From a virus: a DNA stretch of 64,000 nt. Positions within the stretch are counted from its first letter, which is position 1, and every line of letters begins with the position of its first letter. This document shows positions 1 through 8,627 of the stretch, piece by piece. Below the pieces are notes generated by a model, which searched no databases, was not told the DNA's origin, and saw only the letters and a list, made by a program, of their open reading frames with translations. The position numbers were made by a program, and so were the translations under genes. The stretch spans positions 62,001-126,000 of the IMG/VR virus record IMGVR_UViG_3300028536_000014; one strand, 5' to 3'.

Positions 1-414
1 GACGTAGCTAATAATACCACTCGGTAATACAATACTTGCACCACCATTATCTACTGTGTCATATACTTGTGAGATAATACCATGTAAACCACCGAGTGTT
101 GAGCGCTCGAAAAATTTCCTAGTATTAGCACCGCTATTAACCGTAGAAGTATTCATACTAGAAGGAGATAATGCAAGCGAATTGATATCTCCACTACCTA
201 CGAGAGATTTCGCTTGATTCCACGCAATATTTGGAATTGAATTTGATCCAGATGGAATTCCACTAAGTGGATTTGCCCAATGGTTCAATTCGACTAAAGC
301 AATACCACCTTGTTGTGGTAATATAAGATCGTAATCATCCCGCCACGGAAGAGTTGAATCAGGATCAACAGTGGAGGGAATCTTGATTCTAAGGCCGGTA
401 ATGATAGCAGTCAT
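1..414 (-). CDS. Partial tail-fibre-region protein, C-terminus outside window
   Basis: An open frame starts at ATG 414 (MTAIITGLRIKIPSTVDPDS) and runs without a stop off the left edge, giving 138 codons. An AGGA lies about 8 bases before the ATG. The Gly/Ser/Asn/Thr-rich composition and the position just downstream of the SGNH tail-fibre gene suggest a fibre or appendage protein. No catalytic motif is visible in the part present. Confidence 0.7.
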   Translation of the reverse strand, partial: MTAIITGLRIKIPSTVDPDSTLPWRDDYDLILPQQGGIALVELNHWANPLSGIPSGSNSIPNIAWNQAKSLVGSGDINSLALSPSSMNTSTVNSGANTRKFFERSTLGGLHGIISQVYDTVDNGGASIVLPSGIISYV

Positions 415-428
415 TGTTTCAATCCTAG

Positions 429-3098
429 TTAAAAGAGAGCGGGCAACGACTGCCCACTGTCGGTAGTTGCCCAGCCAAGTGTACGAATTTGGTTATAGAT
501 ACGAAGAGCGATAAATTTATCACCGAAGCTATTTGGATGTTCGAAATCATTATTAGCGTGGTCTCGCATTCCACTAGGAATTTGTCCATTAGCAAGATCA
601 ATCGCATCGGTACTTCCATTGCTGTACGCACCATAATTATCCGGAACAAAACCTATGTAAGCCATCTCAGCTGTTGTAGGTGGTGAGTTATTGACCTCAA
701 CATAAGTCAACGGACCCTGCGCTTGAATAGCTGTATTGATTGTTATCTGAGCAGCGTGATCGGTCATATTACCGGCGATGCTAATAATCGATACTCGTAA
801 CTGTTTCTGATTGTACGATTTAATATAAGCTTTACCCAATGTTAAATCTGTAGTGATAGCGGTTTGATTAGGACCATTACGACCCCATAGACAGATTTGT
901 ACAAAAGTCTGAAGAGATACACCGATATCGGTAACAAATGCTGCACCACCAGACGGTATTGTTACCGTACTTGTTGGCCCAGTAGATGGGGTAAATGTCA
1001 TACCTGTAGGTTGACCATTACCATCATAACCGGTAGCGTTTAATGTACCATGAACAGAAGTAGAAACTCCACCTACTGTACCCGTAACGGTACCTGTTAC
1101 AGTTCCAATGTTACCAGAAGTCTGATTGGTGATAAGACCAACTGTGAACCCAACAGCTAATGCTGAAGTACTTCCAGACGGGATTTGATTACTTGGAAAT
1201 GTTAACAAAGTAGGATTACCACCTTGTAATGCTACAATCTGATCAGCGGTATAACCACCAACTCCATACCGACTTGTTGTATATTTGGTTGCACCACCCG
1301 CTGCCAAAAATGTACCAAGTTGTGCCATATATGTTGTGCCAGCTGGATGCGAACTATAAGTTTCGCTATCACCAATACCAACAAAAGTACTATCAGCATT
1401 AACAGGCCATAGTTGTGTACTGGTCCCATCTGCTTTACAATACATCTCACGTCCGTCTCCATCACTCCAAAATAAGACATTATTGTTATTGTCTAATTCT
1501 GGATTACGATAAGGAGATGAACCGGAAGTTAATTGCAAACTCTGAGATGTGGTTTTGTTAAATGAATGGATTTGCAGAATTCCATTAACATCGTATCGAG
1601 ACTGTACTGTAAATGAATTATTAGCACTTGCACTACCACCTCCACCAAATCGAGTGGAAAGGTTGACTGTGGGTAAATCAGCCATTTTAGCATCACTCGG
1701 TATCATCATCCGAGATGGAGAAAACCCATTGGCTTTATCCCATTCAAATAACAACCGATTAGCCCAAGTAGCACTTAGAACCCCAGTACCATCAAACTGT
1801 TGCCCTACACCAATCAGCATAGAACTAATAATAGATGACAACAATCGCGATGTAATAGCTGATGTAACATCATCATCTATTGTTGTATTTGCTGGTAATG
1901 TTGCTTTTCGTGGATAAAATCCATTCGTGGGATCTATTGTTGCATAAAGTCGATTACTAATTAAGATATCGAGTTCTGTTCCTGGTGCGTTATATAAATT
2001 CAGTTGGTTGAAAAACCCACCAATGGCATCACTAAAGATACGTGATACAAGTGTAATAGCAGATTGATCATCCATTGTGGTATTGCTAGCAGATAATATC
2101 GCTTTATAGAGTTGGACTCCAGCGGTTGTTACTTCTGCATAGAGTCTATTACCAATTATAACTTGAAAAGAACCAGAACTTAAATAGTCGTTAAGTGCTA
2201 TAAGAGTTTTAGCCAACGGATCAAGTACGTTATGAATGATTGTATCTGCAGTAGCTCGAGCTGCTGCTTCAGCAATAGTACCTGTGGATTGTCCTGCAAA
2301 TGTAATTGCTGTCGTACCTATTGTAATTGAACCAGATGCTTGTTGACATAAATAAGTCCAACCCGTATTATTGGTTCCATCTGTTATCTGCAAACAAGCG
2401 TTACCAAGCCCGTTTGCATTATTCTCAGTACTGCGACGAGTCAATACTGCTGCAACACCTGTAGCTCCAGCGGTAGTGCAGTGATAGACACCGTTTTTAA
2501 ATTGATTTGGAGATGGTTCGTCTTTTACAACAACATCATCACTTAGTGCGACTGTCTTACCATCTACAGTCAACACACCTGTTGCTGTAACTGTTATGAT
2601 ACCAGACGAATAAGTATTGGTTGGTAATACACCATTTGTAGCAAGTCTTGCCGATGGTCTATTAGTCTCAAAAGTTGCAACAGTTTGAGCAGTATTGGCA
2701 TATGTAGCTGCATCTGTTACTGAGTTACTAATACTAGCTAATGCAGATGCAATCGTATCTAAATTTCCCTTCATGGTAACGGGTTTAGGTACGATAGAAC
2801 TAACAGCGGTCAATTTAACTTCACCATCGGTCCAAGAACTCGAACTCACTAAAATGAATTGGAATCCAACAACATCGACGAAGACGTCAGTATTAGTACC
2901 ATTTTCTAAAATAATAATGTTTCCATTTACATCGTAAAGAGTAAGTGGATATCCTTGACCAGTTTGTGCGATATAACCTTCAATGATAAGATTGGCATTA
3001 TAAACACCACCAATATTTAAACCAATACAAGCAGTACCTTCTGAAATAGGTATTCTGAGATAATCGGATGAATTAACAAGCTTCTTTCTAAAGAGCAT
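429..3098 (-). CDS. Tail fibre/tailspike protein with C-terminal SGNH (GDSL-like) esterase domain
   Basis: 889 aa. The first ~100 residues form a beta-rich domain resembling the whole of the preceding small protein (3099-3419), probably an attachment domain. The middle is repetitive, low-complexity, fibre-like sequence. Near residue 565 GIGDSETYSS matches SGNH block I (nucleophile Ser), YGVGGYT gives the block II Gly, WGRNGPN gives the G-x-N of block III, and FEHPNSFGDKF near the C-terminus gives the catalytic His. SGNH fibre domains deacetylate or de-esterify surface polysaccharides, so it probably trims host glycans during adsorption. The ATG directly follows the upstream stop (TAAATG), suggesting coupling. 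Substrate unknown. Confidence 0.8.
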   Translation of the reverse strand: MLFRKKLVNSSDYLRIPISEGTACIGLNIGGVYNANLIIEGYIAQTGQGYPLTLYDVNGNIIILENGTNTDVFVDVVGFQFILVSSSSWTDGEVKLTAVSSIVPKPVTMKGNLDTIASALASISNSVTDAATYANTAQTVATFETNRPSARLATNGVLPTNTYSSGIITVTATGVLTVDGKTVALSDDVVVKDEPSPNQFKNGVYHCTTAGATGVAAVLTRRSTENNANGLGNACLQITDGTNNTGWTYLCQQASGSITIGTTAITFAGQSTGTIAEAAARATADTIIHNVLDPLAKTLIALNDYLSSGSFQVIIGNRLYAEVTTAGVQLYKAILSASNTTMDDQSAITLVSRIFSDAIGGFFNQLNLYNAPGTELDILISNRLYATIDPTNGFYPRKATLPANTTIDDDVTSAITSRLLSSIISSMLIGVGQQFDGTGVLSATWANRLLFEWDKANGFSPSRMMIPSDAKMADLPTVNLSTRFGGGGSASANNSFTVQSRYDVNGILQIHSFNKTTSQSLQLTSGSSPYRNPELDNNNNVLFWSDGDGREMYCKADGTSTQLWPVNADSTFVGIGDSETYSSHPAGTTYMAQLGTFLAAGGATKYTTSRYGVGGYTADQIVALQGGNPTLLTFPSNQIPSGSTSALAVGFTVGLITNQTSGNIGTVTGTVTGTVGGVSTSVHGTLNATGYDGNGQPTGMTFTPSTGPTSTVTIPSGGAAFVTDIGVSLQTFVQICLWGRNGPNQTAITTDLTLGKAYIKSYNQKQLRVSIISIAGNMTDHAAQITINTAIQAQGPLTYVEVNNSPPTTAEMAYIGFVPDNYGAYSNGSTDAIDLANGQIPSGMRDHANNDFEHPNSFGDKFIALRIYNQIRTLGWATTDSGQSLPALF

Positions 3099-3419
3099 TT
3101 AATTTCTCGTTTGGTTCGATATAACTGCTATTAGTTTTACACTACCGCTCGTCCAACTCGCTGGTAAGATATTCACAAATTGAAGACCACCAACATCAAA
3201 AAAGACATCTTTCTGATCTCCAGCATTTAACACACTAGTGTTATTGTTTTCATCAAAAAGTTCAAGGTCATAACCAGTTCCAGTTGCGGCTACATAACCT
3301 TTGATTGTGAGTAGACCAGAATAAGTACCTGAAATATTCAGGCTAACTGATCCGGTATTCATTCCCACCGGTATTTTGAAAAAATCATTTGCATGGGAAA
3401 TCGTCTTACTCGTAGCCAT
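3099..3419 (-). CDS. Small beta-rich protein paralogous to the N-terminus of the SGNH fibre
   Basis: 106 aa from ATG 3419 (MATSKTISHAND). A nine-codon extension to a TTG exists but looks unlikely. Its SLNISGTYSGLLTIKGYVAATG, DLELFDENNN, DVFFDVGGLQF and SWTSGSVKLIAV segments align one-for-one with the first ~100 residues of the downstream gene. That points to duplication of a fibre-attachment or capping domain. It is co-transcribed with the fibre gene. Confidence 0.75.
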   Translation of the reverse strand: MATSKTISHANDFFKIPVGMNTGSVSLNISGTYSGLLTIKGYVAATGTGYDLELFDENNNTSVLNAGDQKDVFFDVGGLQFVNILPASWTSGSVKLIAVISNQTRN

Positions 3420-3493
3420 TATCACACCCGTTTTATTTTTAATCAAGGTCCATTAGATTTAACAAAAGAGGTCTCAATACACAAACATATAAA

Positions 3494-3527
3494 TACACAT
3501 CCGACGCTTAACTGCGTCGGATGTGTA
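3494..3527 (-). terminator. Terminator of the glycosyltransferase unit
   Basis: A perfect 14-bp stem with a 6-nt loop lies just after the stop of the gene at 3543-4505. It separates that gene from the fibre genes. Confidence 0.75.
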
Positions 3528-3542
3528 TCATAAATTCGTTAT

Positions 3543-4505
3543 TTAAATGATCAAACTATCTTCGTCACGTGTTACAAAGTATTCCAGAATACCCGTTCGT
3601 AATGTCGGATTTGCATCTGTGAATTCAATCAACCCATCTTCTCGATAATAGATATCTCGAGAAACCACATATTCAGCATCAATCAAATAACTGTTTCGAG
3701 TACGATAACCTCGAGCAGAACGACGACCGTGCCAATAATGCAAAATAAGTCCGGGAACATAACTCACTTGACCACCGACTTTTTCCAGTGCGTTAGCTTG
3801 CCAAGCATAGAGTTTTTCCTGATATTCAGGAAGTGCTTCTTCTGCCGGAATTACGATCTTACTACCTTTCTTTTCAAGTTCTTTAAAGATCGAATCTCCT
3901 AAATATCCGAAGAATGAACTGGCCATAAAAAAGTCTGCGCTTCCAAGAATAGGGAAGTCAGGAATACCACCCATGAGATCATACGCTTCACGAGTAAATG
4001 CCCACGCAAATCCTGGTGCTCCAACACTACCGTAAGATTTGCCAGGCACATACATGCCATTCAGAACCCTGTAGGTAAAGCTAGGTCCCTTAGTAGGTGT
4101 ACATGAACAATCAGGTAACAGATCTTGTACTTCTGAGAAAGTCTGAACAACTGGGAATTGTTTTAACTTCTCGATGATTTTGGTTGCAAAATTAGGATCG
4201 GCATAAATGATATCAGCATCTGTAGGAGAGAGATATTTACATCCTTTTGGAAGTCGTTTGATAACCATGTTAATTAAATTTTCTTTATGCCAAAGAATGT
4301 CGTTAGTACGGAATTGGAAATGATAAGGATTATCAGATTGCGTAATTGCAAATTCTTGATCACCTATTGCAAGTTCTGCTGTCCATAATACAACATTGAT
4401 TGCGTTCTTCATATATCGCTCAAATTGTCGATATAATTGATAACGCGATTTGAAATTTAAAGGATTAGAGATAACAGCAATCACGTGCAGTTTATCGTGA
4501 CTCAT
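3543..4505 (-). CDS. GT-A type glycosyltransferase
   Basis: 320 aa from ATG 4505 (MSHDKLHVIAVISNP), chosen because CCGGGAA sits 6 bases upstream. An 18-codon upstream extension lacks a site. The N-terminus is a nucleotide-sugar-binding-like fold. LSPTDADIIYADPNF supplies a DxD metal-binding motif, GAPGFAWAFTREAYDLMGG resembles the GT-A acceptor region, and LILHYWHGRRSARGY carries a late His. It probably moves a sugar onto phage DNA, virion protein or a host glycan. Donor and acceptor cannot be read. Monocistronic between hairpins. Confidence 0.75.
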   Translation of the reverse strand: MSHDKLHVIAVISNPLNFKSRYQLYRQFERYMKNAINVVLWTAELAIGDQEFAITQSDNPYHFQFRTNDILWHKENLINMVIKRLPKGCKYLSPTDADIIYADPNFATKIIEKLKQFPVVQTFSEVQDLLPDCSCTPTKGPSFTYRVLNGMYVPGKSYGSVGAPGFAWAFTREAYDLMGGIPDFPILGSADFFMASSFFGYLGDSIFKELEKKGSKIVIPAEEALPEYQEKLYAWQANALEKVGGQVSYVPGLILHYWHGRRSARGYRTRNSYLIDAEYVVSRDIYYREDGLIEFTDANPTLRTGILEYFVTRDEDSLII

Positions 4506-4593
4506 GAATAGTTCCCGGATAATAAACGAGTTGGAGGAGATAGTTTGCAGCCATAACATTTTACCCCCAATATAAAAAGATTACAAAATTTAT

Positions 4594-4638
4594 AGATCAC
4601 ATCCACAGACCTTTTATTGAGGTCTGTGGATGTGATCT
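4594..4638 (-). terminator. Terminator hairpin, 19-bp stem
   Basis: A perfect 19-bp inverted repeat with a 7-nt loop immediately after the stop of the small gene at 4642. Confidence 0.75.
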
Positions 4639-4641
4639 GAA

Positions 4642-4989
4642 TTATAGAATAACTTTATGAGATTTCTGTAAAATGACATACCAATGATCTTCCGATAATT
4701 CATTGTTGACGTATGCCATATATAGAGAATTAGAACATTGTCCGCAAGATCCTCCACATAAAGAACAAACAACCTCATTACCTTTCCATTTATAATCATT
4801 ACGAAGATGTACTTCTAAATCAACACCACCGTATTTAACGATAGCGGGTTTAATCTTATTTTGTTGTAAAATTGACACATATTTATTCTGTATAACCGTT
4901 TGTGTCAATTTATTTCTAAGTAGTTTTTTCTTCCATTCAACTAGTGTGGTAAAAATACCATCTGTTATTGATGTTTCATTTATCGCGGC
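4642..4989 (-). pseudogene. C-terminal part of a small gene truncated by the tnpB element
   Basis: The frame is open from about 4989 (DAAINETSITDGIF) to the stop at 4642 but has no ATG near the beginning. The only early start is a TTG at 4908 without a Shine-Dalgarno. The open frame begins right where the element's right-end repeat (4990-5000) ends. The protein carries two CxxC pairs (VVCSLCGGSCGQCSN), a possible zinc or redox site. I infer the original N-terminus lies on the far side of the insertion. Confidence 0.55.
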
Positions 4990-5000
4990 ATCTCACTGGT

Positions 5001-5146
5001 GATACTGAATAAGTTCTGTCCTGACTCTTATTCAATATCATTGTAAGTTCCTGCTTCGCAGAGAGCGCTTTCATGATGACAAGACTGACCTCTCTCCACA
5101 GGCTTCAACATTCGGCGTGCCTCGCCGTAGTGTGAAACTATAACAC
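5001..5146 (-). ncRNA. Candidate TnpB guide (omega) RNA region
   Basis: Directly downstream of tnpB lies a conserved-looking non-coding tail containing GAAGCCTGTGGAGAG and GCGAAGCAGGAACTT, typical of the scaffold 3' of IS605-type tnpB genes. It ends in the right-end hairpin. In characterised TnpB systems the omega RNA comes from this strand and region, with the guide copied from flanking DNA beyond the right end (below about 4990). Boundaries are inferred. Confidence 0.55.
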
Positions 5147-6325
5147 TTAGCGTTTGTTATTCGCTAAGAGCACGATACCTTTCGGTTCGTTCGCATTGTG
5201 ATAGGCTATCGCCGCTTCATCTCGGATGTTTATAGCAGCATTAACATCTCGATCATGGGTTTGATGACAGTGAGGACAGGTCCAAGTTCTTTCTGACAAC
5301 TTTAACTTACGATCAAGACGTTGTTGACAACTGCTACAAATATGACTTGAAGGGTAATAAGCATCCATAACGACTACAGAACAATGTCCAGATTCCTGGG
5401 CTTTATAGATCACGAAGGTCTTAAAGGTAGACCACGCTGCGTCTGAGATGTGTTTCGCTAATCGATAGTTTTTGACCATATTACTAGGCACAAGCGCTTC
5501 GAGTCCGATGACTTGGTTTTCGTCGACGAGGATTCGAGAGAGTTTGTGTAGATGGTCTTGACGTGCGTTAGCGATATGTTGGTGTATGGTAGAGACTTTA
5601 AGACAGGCTTTCTTGCGGTTATGGCTACCTTTGACTTTACGAGCTAAGGATTGTTGAGCCCGTTTAAGCTTTAAAGCGTATTTTTTAGTATGATGAGGGT
5701 TATCGATCTTGGTACCGTCTGAGAAAGTAAATAGAGACGTTAGACCTGCATCGATACCCGTAATTTTAGTACCTTTAGTAATATTAAATTCGTATTCACA
5801 AATAAAACAAACATAATACTTACCACTAGCTCTTTTAATTATAGTTAAAGAAGAAGGAGCTGATGGAAGTTCACGGTGCCATTCAATTTTAATAGGGTTA
5901 TCACATTTCGCTATGGTGAATTGACCATTTCTTATTTGAAAACCATCTCTCATTAAAGAGAATGTTTGTCGACCTTCTTTCTTTTTAAACCTAGGATACC
6001 CAATCCTCCGTCGGAAGAAATTAGAATAGGCTGTACCAAGATGTAACATCTCTTGCTGAAGGGCTGTAGCGATAGCTTCTTTTAACCATTCACAAATTGG
6101 GTCTGCTTTATAAATAGGAAGTCGTTTAACAAAATCATACCCGGTGGAGATAGGACGAGAAAGGTTAATAACCCCTTGTTCTTTTAAAGCTAGCCAGTTT
6201 TCATATTCTAGTTTAGCTTCTGATAATCCTCGATTAAAGACATATCGACAACATCCGAAGTTCTTAGCCAAGAATTCTTTCTGACTATCTGTAGGATATA
6301 TCCGAAAACAATAACCTTTTTTCAT
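5147..6325 (-). CDS. tnpB: TnpB RNA-guided nuclease
   Basis: 392 aa from MKKGYCFRIYPT, the usual TnpB start; an 11-codon upstream extension is less likely. RuvC residues are all present: Asp in GIDAGLTSLF (~192), Glu in IGLEAL (~276) and Asp in HDRDVNAAINI (~360). A CSSC...CPHC zinc ribbon precedes the last. The arginine/lysine-rich region NFFRRRIGYPRFKKKEGRQTF is typical. Length is normal for the family and no frameshift is visible, so it looks active. TnpB cuts DNA next to a short TAM, using omega RNA as guide. Confidence 0.93.
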   Translation of the reverse strand: MKKGYCFRIYPTDSQKEFLAKNFGCCRYVFNRGLSEAKLEYENWLALKEQGVINLSRPISTGYDFVKRLPIYKADPICEWLKEAIATALQQEMLHLGTAYSNFFRRRIGYPRFKKKEGRQTFSLMRDGFQIRNGQFTIAKCDNPIKIEWHRELPSAPSSLTIIKRASGKYYVCFICEYEFNITKGTKITGIDAGLTSLFTFSDGTKIDNPHHTKKYALKLKRAQQSLARKVKGSHNRKKACLKVSTIHQHIANARQDHLHKLSRILVDENQVIGLEALVPSNMVKNYRLAKHISDAAWSTFKTFVIYKAQESGHCSVVVMDAYYPSSHICSSCQQRLDRKLKLSERTWTCPHCHQTHDRDVNAAINIRDEAAIAYHNANEPKGIVLLANNKR

Positions 6326-6451
6326 AATTGACGATATCCAATGTACTTCTACATACAATATAGATACCAGTGAGATATAATTTTAGTGGTGCACTACGAT
6401 ACTCCGGAGTCCCATCCATATCGGTGGGTCGTCAGACGCACACGCGCAACG

Positions 6452-6520
6452 TCATGCTGTGTTTCCGTGTCTGACTAATGGAACTTCAGGTGATGTAAAA
6501 ACACTCATTATTGTATTCAT
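6452..6520 (-). pseudogene. Possible N-terminal fragment of the gene split by the tnpB element
   Basis: ATG 6520 opens a 22-codon frame (MNTIMSVFTSPEVP...) that ends inside the left-end hairpin. It lies at the right distance downstream of the gene at 6533-7135 to be the next gene of that operon. It could be the 5' part of the ORF whose remainder lies at 4642-4989. There is no strong ribosome-binding site, so this is tentative. Confidence 0.3.
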
Positions 6521-6532
6521 TTGATTTTAGTC

Positions 6533-7135
6533 CTAAACATGTAGAATCGAATCCTCATTCTTTATAGACGTAATCGTATTAACACGTCTAAATTTTAGAC
6601 TGTAATGATTAAATCGACCATTAAGAATCATGTTGATTAAATCATAAATCCTATTATCATTACGATTAATAATATCGCCATTCTTATCAGTGATATCTTT
6701 TACATAAAAAGAATATCCATGAACTGTTGAATGACCATTATCAATACGAATACTACCACTCATCATCACGTGACAATTCAGTTTTAGATCTTCTTTGACA
6801 ATTTGGTTAAGTGTTCCAGATAGAGGTTCACCAACAGCTGTAAGCGTATTCTTATCGATAAGAATAGAACTGTAATTAGCATTCAAACTCAATCGCATAA
6901 ATTCAGATGAATTTTTCAATACGAATTTGAACTGTGGTAGATTCTCAGTTTGAAACCACAATATTTGATTATCGATTTTCATCGAGAACTGATAAAGTTG
7001 AATATCGGGATGAAGTCTATCAGTACGACTTACACTGCCGTCTTCAATAGCTTCATTTGTCAAAGTGATATCGAGAACATCTCGCATATCGTCAAACGGT
7101 AAAATGATCTTGTAGATTTTACTTTCGTCAGTCAT
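6533..7135 (-). CDS. Hypothetical phage protein
   Basis: 200 aa, not recognised. Mostly beta-strand-like with alternating hydrophobics (HPDIQLYQFSMKIDNQILWF). No signal peptide, membrane segment or metal motif. It follows the 7148-7654 gene by 12 bases, so they form one operon. Confidence 0.7.
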   Translation of the reverse strand: MTDESKIYKIILPFDDMRDVLDITLTNEAIEDGSVSRTDRLHPDIQLYQFSMKIDNQILWFQTENLPQFKFVLKNSSEFMRLSLNANYSSILIDKNTLTAVGEPLSGTLNQIVKEDLKLNCHVMMSGSIRIDNGHSTVHGYSFYVKDITDKNGDIINRNDNRIYDLINMILNGRFNHYSLKFRRVNTITSIKNEDSILHV

Positions 7136-7147
7136 ACATTACTTTAT

Positions 7148-7654
7148 TTATTCAGGAATAAAGCGGGGTGGTTGTTTTTCTGATATACCGTCTGATGCTG
7201 TTGACCAACCATGATACCACATAAAAGCACAGAAGTTAGCAACATCAATAGGATCACCTTTTTCCATATGGTGACGAAGTTGTTCTCGATAGAGTTGTTC
7301 TCGATCAGGATTCATCCAACCTTCAGCAGGTTCTTTTCTACCTTCATACTCAACTTGAGCTTTATAAAGTTTCTTGGCCATAACAGCTGAAAACTGTAGA
7401 ACTAACTCCATAGTTTCTGAATTTAGTCCTATAGGAATTTCAACATGTCCAATGAGTCGGACAAGCTTATCTGTTCGATTGGTAAAAGTAACATCTTCAG
7501 GCCATTTTACAACAGATGACAATCTAGATGTATTTTCAACAAGACCTACAATCGGTGAAAAATCTACTATAGAAAGATCTCCTTGTACAAGTCTATCATC
7601 ATCCACATTTGTATGGTCATTTAGTTGTGATTCTGATTTTTCCGTTTCCGACAT
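7148..7654 (-). CDS. Hypothetical phage protein
   Basis: 168 aa, not recognised. Acidic N-terminus (MSETEKSESQLNDHTNVDDD), then a mixed domain and a Trp-rich C-terminus (FCAFMWYHGWSTASD). Its start overlaps the upstream gene's end by 38 bases, a common packing in this genome. Confidence 0.7.
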   Translation of the reverse strand: MSETEKSESQLNDHTNVDDDRLVQGDLSIVDFSPIVGLVENTSRLSSVVKWPEDVTFTNRTDKLVRLIGHVEIPIGLNSETMELVLQFSAVMAKKLYKAQVEYEGRKEPAEGWMNPDREQLYREQLRHHMEKGDPIDVANFCAFMWYHGWSTASDGISEKQPPRFIPE

Positions 7655-7829
7655 GTTGGGTCTCGCAAGTTTGATTCAAACCACGTCTATGACCCATTGG
7701 GTCCTTGGTATCATAAGGAACAGCAAAAGGACACCATGTACTTCCGTGATGAATCCCATTACAGTTGGTACAATACGGTGTCGAAGGAACGTAATCTTTT
7801 ACTTCTTCTGCCTTAAGCCAACGACCCAT
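7617..7829 (-). CDS. Small zinc-finger-like protein
   Basis: 70 aa from ATG 7829 (MGRWLKAEEVKDYV), preceded by AGGGG at good spacing; a 12-codon longer form has no site. CTNCNGIHHGSTWC offers Cys/His ligands for one zinc. First gene of a four-gene run. Confidence 0.65.
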   Translation of the reverse strand: MGRWLKAEEVKDYVPSTPYCTNCNGIHHGSTWCPFAVPYDTKDPMGHRRGLNQTCETQHVGNGKIRITTK

Positions 7830-7911
7830 TGATATCCCCTGATTGAGTAAAAATAAATAAATCAATATGTTACATCAAAAAATAAACGGCTAAACAAAAA
7901 AAAATAAGGAA

Positions 7912-7939
7912 TGTGAGCAAGGAATTAACCTTGCTCACA
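7912..7939 (-). terminator. Intrinsic terminator
   Basis: An 11-bp stem with a 6-nt loop, followed on the minus strand by a run of nine T. It ends the Cys-rich gene at 7956-8156. Confidence 0.85.
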
Positions 7940-7955
7940 GTTCCAAAATTTATTA

Positions 7956-8156
7956 TCAACGACGGATCAGTACTCCTCCAGCAGATCGGATATCACGGAC
8001 ACCTTTCCAAGTTGTATCCTTCTTGTTATTAGAACTGGGTGCAGATTGATCAGAAGCACGATTGGTATGCCCCTGACATTGACACGCTTGTGATTTGGGC
8101 TGAAGCACACCACAAGTGCACTCTTTTGGCCATCCAAAACAAGTTGTACAAAACAT
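7956..8156 (-). CDS. Small cysteine-rich protein
   Basis: 66 aa with AAGGAG 9 bases before the ATG. MFCTTCFGWPKECTCGV and ACQCQGH hold seven Cys and a His, so one or two zinc sites are likely. The C-terminus is basic. Not recognised. Confidence 0.7.
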   Translation of the reverse strand: MFCTTCFGWPKECTCGVLQPKSQACQCQGHTNRASDQSAPSSNNKKDTTWKGVRDIRSAGGVLIRR

Positions 8157-8182
8157 AAACTTTCTCCTTAAAACATATAAAA

Positions 8183-8212
8183 ACCACAGATAAGGAAGTC
8201 CTTATCTGTGGT
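8183..8212 (-). terminator. Terminator hairpin
   Basis: A 14-bp perfect stem with a minimal loop directly after the nucleotidyltransferase stop codon. Confidence 0.75.
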
Positions 8213-8219
8213 CGATGGA

Positions 8220-8627
8220 TTACACAACGAACTTCAGGTAATCCCAGAGTGCCTGAGCCTTCTCAGACTTTCCAAGACTCTTCAGATGTTGGTAAGCTTC
8301 CGGGTGATCGAACAACCACTGATTGATTCTTGCGAACTCATCAGCATTTCGCCTGATCTGAACATCCACATTCAGTTTCCGGAATACACTAACACCAGGG
8401 ATACCATCGTATCCTTCACCGGAACCAAGAATGACGAAACCATTCTTGATCAACCAATTACAAACATCTTCGTCTTTTTGAACGAAGAAATCGTAATCAG
8501 AGTTCAGTTTCGCATCACCGAAGTAACGCGAACCGGTTAAGGTGAAAACGAATGAAGCCGTTTTCAACAACTGGATAGGGGAACGAACATCACCCAAGTC
8601 TCTGGGTTTCGTGATGTACTTCAGCAT
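8220..8627 (-). CDS. MNT-type nucleotidyltransferase
   Basis: 135 aa from ATG 8627 (MLKYITKPRDLGD), set by CAGGAG 7 bases upstream. The nucleotidyltransferase core is clear: TGSRYFGDAKLNSDYDFFV gives GS plus DxD, and LNVDVQI gives the third Asp. Minimal nucleotidyltransferases of this size transfer NMPs to proteins, antibiotics or RNA ends, often as toxin/antitoxin halves, but no HEPN partner is adjacent. It lies next to the tRNA island, so an RNA or tRNA substrate is conceivable (inference). Confidence 0.8.
   Translation of the reverse strand: MLKYITKPRDLGDVRSPIQLLKTASFVFTLTGSRYFGDAKLNSDYDFFVQKDEDVCNWLIKNGFVILGSGEGYDGIPGVSVFRKLNVDVQIRRNADEFARINQWLFDHPEAYQHLKSLGKSEKAQALWDYLKFVV

Larger units (their letters stand above)
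4990..6475 (-). mobile_element. IS200/IS605-type element carrying only tnpB
   Basis: The element comprises tnpB, a downstream structured stretch and subterminal hairpins. Right-end hairpin 5006-5034 has an 8-bp stem; left-end hairpin 6431-6475 has a 7-bp outer stem. An 11-nt sequence (ATCTCACTGGT) occurs at 4990-5000 and inverted at 6366-6376. No Y1 transposase (TnpA) is present, so mobility would need help in trans or RNA-guided homing. Exact ends are approximate. Confidence 0.7.

Noticed and set aside
1549-1917. Plus-strand ORF inside the SGNH fibre gene
   Set aside because: Antisense shadow; no initiation signal.
6364-6475. Second hammerhead ribozyme upstream of tnpB (CTGACGACCCA...TGGG)
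   Set aside because: CTGACGA is followed by a possible stem II, but ACTC replaces the required GAAA and no stem I/III pairing fits.
4990-6520. IStron (group I intron plus tnpB)
   Set aside because: Only ~120 nt separate the left end from tnpB, no P3/P7 core is visible, and joining the flanks at any repeated sequence gives a stop codon.
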